Source: Aphanomyces cochlioides
Taxonomy: Eukaryota; Oomycota; Saprolegniomycetes; Saprolegniales; Verrucalvaceae
Direction: 5' to 3'
Length of the DNA: 64,000 nucleotides
Assembly: GCA_019828595.1 (NCBI GenBank)
Contig: JAHQRK010000023.1
Location: 1,116,001-1,180,000 of the forward strand
The notes below the pieces were generated by a model. The model searched no databases. It saw only the letters and a list, made by a program, of their open reading frames with translations, and was not told the origin of the DNA. Shown here in pieces: positions 61,014-64,000 of this stretch (positions are counted from its first letter, which is position 1; the number at the start of each line of letters is the position of its first letter). The position numbers were made by a program, and so were the translations under genes.

Positions 61014-61427
61014 CATTACCTCGGGAACATTTTGTGCTGGTTGTTCACTTGTTGATGGTTTGTTGGAAAAAGTCCATATAAAAAAATGCTAGGATTTTGT
61101 ATACACATACTTATATCCATATTAATTCACTGGACCGTATTTGCCCATGGAAAATCCACTTCGTGAAAATTGCCACGTTGGATTTGTCAAGTCGAATTGA
61201 ATCCTTGGCGACCTGAAGTATTCTCGTACAGCGTGCGCTAAGGAGCGTGGGCGTTGGTGACGCCATTGCTCGTGTGTCATCATTGCCGGTGAAGATATCG
61301 CAACTGGTCGACTGGTTTGGACATGATGCAGGAGCTATTTTTATCCAACGTTCGTTGGAATTCGGTCGATCTTGTTAAACACCAGATTGAAATCCACCGA
61401 GCAACATCACTAAGCGCTGCGTCGGTC
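61014..61427. other. Spacer upstream of PX-RING copy 2
   Basis: It contains the segment (61075-61140) similar to the 5' side of hydrolase copy 4, probably the old promoter region of relic copy 5. No gene is supported. Confidence 0.45.
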
Positions 61428-62159
61428 ATGGATTCGTCACGAAAGAGCAGTTCAATCGATACCTTCGTCCAAACGACCCGTGTCTTCGTGCCAGCGCACT
61501 TTGCCAACCATATCTTCACCGTCTACACGATTACCATCACAGACCCATGGAATTATCGCTGGTGGTCTATCCACAAACGCTTTTCAGACTTCTATCGCTT
61601 CCGCAAGGCACTCCAAACGGCAGTATCGAAGCAGCCAGCCATGAACTCTCAATGGCACAAACACCTCCTTGCCTTCTTAAGCCTGCCATTCCCAAAGAAA
61701 ATACTTGATGCTGACAAGGAATCCGTGCGGCAAGAACGAGCAAAGCTCTTTCAACGATTCACCCATGACCTTGTGGACTTATACACGAATATTGCAACGT
61801 CTAGAGATGGCTTATCTCCTGCCGTGAGTCGCAAGGAAGTCAAGATGATCACCTTGGTCGAATCGTTCCTGGAGGTTCCATCAGCTCGCGCTCCCTTGCT
61901 TCCAGAACTCTTTCAAGACACTTGCACGATATGCTTGAACGATTTGAACGTCTCCACAGCTGTGCTACCGTGCGGTCACTGCTTCCATCGGGATTGCGTG
62001 CGTACGTGGATCGACAGGGTTCGGAAATGCCCACTGTGCCGACAAAGTACTAGCAGCGTCACAAAGGACGGTATCGTCATTCCACTCGTCTTGACAAGAT
62101 CTACAGCAAGCGTTCCTACAAAGACGCCGACGTCAAGAGCTCCTCTCCACACTGGCTAG
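61428..62159 (+). CDS. PX domain and RING-H2 finger protein, copy 2
   Basis: This single-exon gene encodes 243 residues starting MDSSRKSSSIDTFVQTTRVF (the frame is open upstream to 61317). It has a PX domain (TVYTITITD, WWSIHKRFSDFYRFRKAL, then ERAKLFQRFTHDLVDLY) and a C-terminal RING-H2 finger (CTICLNDL, PCGHCFHRDC, KCPLC). It is clearly paralogous to copy 1 over the whole length but diverged. It also has a longer Ser/Thr-rich tail after the RING (TRSTASVPTKTPTSRAPLHTG region). A role as a membrane-targeted E3 ligase is inferred from domains only. It is divergent from hydrolase copies 4 and 5, the same arrangement as module 1. Confidence 0.85.
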   Translation: MDSSRKSSSIDTFVQTTRVFVPAHFANHIFTVYTITITDPWNYRWWSIHKRFSDFYRFRKALQTAVSKQPAMNSQWHKHLLAFLSLPFPKKILDADKESVRQERAKLFQRFTHDLVDLYTNIATSRDGLSPAVSRKEVKMITLVESFLEVPSARAPLLPELFQDTCTICLNDLNVSTAVLPCGHCFHRDCVRTWIDRVRKCPLCRQSTSSVTKDGIVIPLVLTRSTASVPTKTPTSRAPLHTG

Positions 62160-62311
62160 CCCCGAAAGCCGCAAACCCATTAGCTAAGCAGCGAGAGCTA
62201 GCTGCGGTTCCGTCTACGAGTCGAACAGATCCTCTGGAATGCTCGTAGATCCCCCTGAGATAGGGGCATGAAAACATCGTAACGACCACACCACGCTGAG
62301 CAATAAAGGCC

Positions 62312-63071
62312 TCAATAACGAAATACTCGTTGGATTATTTGTCGCTGAGGGTCCAAGACACACACAGAGAGATGCTGTCCTTCTCGCTCTGCTTGGAGAG
62401 TTTCAAGGAGCAGACAACAAAGTTGTAGTTGCTGGTGTTCACTCGAGTCACTCGGAGTACAGGCATCGGCTTTTTCACGTGGTGCCTTTGGGTCCTTTAG
62501 CACGAATCAGGAAGACATTGCGCTCCCAAACCATGTTTGCGATCTCCTCTTCATGCCAAAGTCCAGTTCATCGTCGCAAGCCGATCGAACTGTAGTTGTT
62601 TGTCCTCTTGCTGTACGGTACTCTTGCTGGTATCAGAGTTGAATGATATTTTTGTCGCGTCGTCCGTCTCAAGGAATGCACCGAAGTTGACTCCTGCTCC
62701 GTGCTCTCTCTCTTCCCAAAGAGCGAACCCGCTGCTCCCGCGTAAAGCAATCAAGTAATCATTCGAATCGGCTGGAAATGCCATGCAACGTCGTCAGCCA
62801 CCATGTAATTCCTGATGTTGTGGAGAATACCGCCATGGACCGAGTCCATAGCATGCACCCATGTCTGTCAATGGCGATCATGTCGACCCGATTCGATGCT
62901 GATATCATCCAAACTCTCGAAAGACGTCATGGGCAAGTTGTCCTGCCAAAACCACGGACATCTGATCCACATGAGCCTTTCTCGAAGATTACTCCATTGC
63001 CAACTGCTTTCTTGTCTCGACAGGAAGGCAGGCGTGCGTGACATGTTGATGGAACGCATTGGAGTCAACAT
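62312..63071 (-). pseudogene. Decayed protein-coding gene, unrecognised
   Basis: Protein-like stretches follow each other on the minus strand in changing frames: TSFESLDDISIESGRHDRH, TWVHAMDSVHGGILHNIRNY, then SNDYLIALRGSSGFALWEE to LQFDRLATMNW, then LWHEEEIANMVWERNVFLIR, an in-frame TGA (62476-62478) and KKPMPVLRVTRVNTSNYNFV to VLDPQRQ. The frame shifts near 62560 and 62765. It reads like one gene that has lost its frame. I do not recognise the family. Confidence 0.5.
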
Positions 63072-63600
63072 GAAATTCTTTCGCCGATGTGCTGTCGAGC
63101 TCTAGGCACTCTTGCTAGCAAATGTGCGTCCTCTGTGCTACAAATTCACAAAGTTGACGTAAATTCCCGTCGTGTGGCGATTGCATTGGACGCTGCAAAA
63201 TTGTTATACGAATGCAGCCTTCCGACGTTGACTCCAGCTGTCGCGGGGATCGTCACCTCTGGGTATTCCTCGTGGCTTCTCGCTGCACGTCCCGAAAAGA
63301 CGAGTGCCTTCGAGTGACATCAAAATTGGATGACATGGTCCGATTTCGTTGATCTTGAATGAAATCAACTTGAATCAAGAATTCAAACCAGACGCAACGT
63401 TCCCCCTCAGCTTTTCGGTCGCAAACTCAAGAACAAAGTGCGGTAAACTCACAAACAACTGCAAATCTCATGCGGTGGGACACGTTGGGTTAGCCAACGC
63501 ACACGTTGCTTTTGGCCAATTTTTTCAAAGGTCTGAGGCACGCTCGTGGTGCTTTTCGTGAGGGCCTGGTCGCTGTAGGCATCCATGCCTGATAAACAGG
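63072..63600. other. Region with no supported gene
   Basis: Minus-strand fragments such as NNFAASNAIATRREFTS near 63160-63215 might extend the decayed neighbour gene, but nothing can be joined. The rest looks like spacer. Confidence 0.35.
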
Positions 63601-63674
63601 AACGTTATCCGGATTTTTTTCCACGTTTTTTTTCAATATCAGGAATCATTTTTTTGTTTTTCTTGAAAATTGGT

Positions 63675-63733
63675 CTCAAACAGGAACGGACTTTTTTAGG
63701 CGTGACATGTCTAAAAAGTCGTTCCTGTTTGAG
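63675..63733. repeat. Imperfect palindrome with ~24-bp arms
   Basis: CTCAAACAGGAACGGACTTT faces AAAAGTCGTTCCTGTTTGAG across a loop GGCGTGACATG; the arms differ by single-base indels. CAGGAACG also occurs at 63597-63604, and TTATCCGGA occurs twice (near 63606 and 63773), so the palindrome lies within a wider repeat-rich segment, possibly a MITE. Confidence 0.8.
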
Positions 63734-64000
63734 TTTTTCCGGAAAACATGAACGTGGCATGAACGACCACCTTATTATCCGGAAATTTTGTCAATTGGCC
63801 AATCAAAAGCCGGCATTTGTTCCTGCTCGTGAACGAAATTGTTCAGCGACCACGCCCTGAGATTGGCCCCGACAGAGCAAAGGCAGAGCGCTAGAAGCTC
63901 AAGTAGACCGCCCCTGCACCGCCATCTTGGGTACTAGCTCGAGGTTTAAGTAATTCATTATAAATTTAACAACTTGTGGGTCAAGAGGATGTAATGAGAC

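Noticed and set aside
62160..62311. tRNA or small RNA after PX-RING copy 2
   Set aside because: Short complementary pieces exist (TCTACGA/TCGTAGA), but no cloverleaf or GGTTCGAATCC-like arm can be drawn.

Overview
This looks like nuclear DNA of a eukaryotic microbe. The gene families (a PX-RING-H2 pair, HSL-type hydrolases, a MOT1-type transporter, Copia, PIF/Harbinger and Tc1/mariner-type elements) and very short GT-AG introns (mostly 38-49 bp, with one candidate of 26 bp) suggest an oomycete, perhaps a saprolegnialean. That assignment is inference; no marker gene in the window proves it. There are no bacterial features, tRNAs or rRNAs that I can support.

Layout. (1) 1-5645: a dead Ty1/Copia retrotransposon on the minus strand. 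It has frameshifts, a 44-bp tandem duplication in the RNase H region and YVDG in place of YVDD in reverse transcriptase. A probable 5' LTR lies at 5221-5645. (2) 5662-45416: an array of a ~974-bp satellite, 36 unit starts in one orientation, about 34.8 kb of satellite in all. (3) Two near-identical 2.47-kb PIF/Harbinger elements (31445-33917 and 42697-45168) sit in the array at exactly the same position of the satellite unit, with the same TAA target duplication, nine units apart. The first has an intact transposase; the second lost one base and is broken. (4) 45417-46426: a MOT1-like molybdate/sulfate transporter gene that is cut off by the satellite and frameshifted. (5) 47256-48884: an intact sugar nucleotidyltransferase-like gene. 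(6) 49.6-62.2 kb: a locally duplicated module in which an alpha/beta hydrolase gene (minus) is head-to-head with a PX-RING-H2 gene (plus). Two hydrolases and both PX-RING genes are intact. Three further hydrolase copies are relics, one of them split by a nested insertion (a ~0.66-kb element with a 7-bp duplication, which itself carries a Tc1/mariner-like element). (7) 62.3-64.0 kb: a decayed unrecognised gene and a strong palindrome.

The main points of interest are the 11.25-kb higher-order structure of the satellite array, the inverted CGTAGGA sites within each unit, the 26-bp candidate intron in the Harbinger transposase, an intron present in one hydrolase copy and absent from its paralogs, and the nested transposon history of the third hydrolase copy. 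The satellite-plus-Copia neighbourhood could be centromeric or subtelomeric heterochromatin, which only chromatin or assembly data could show.
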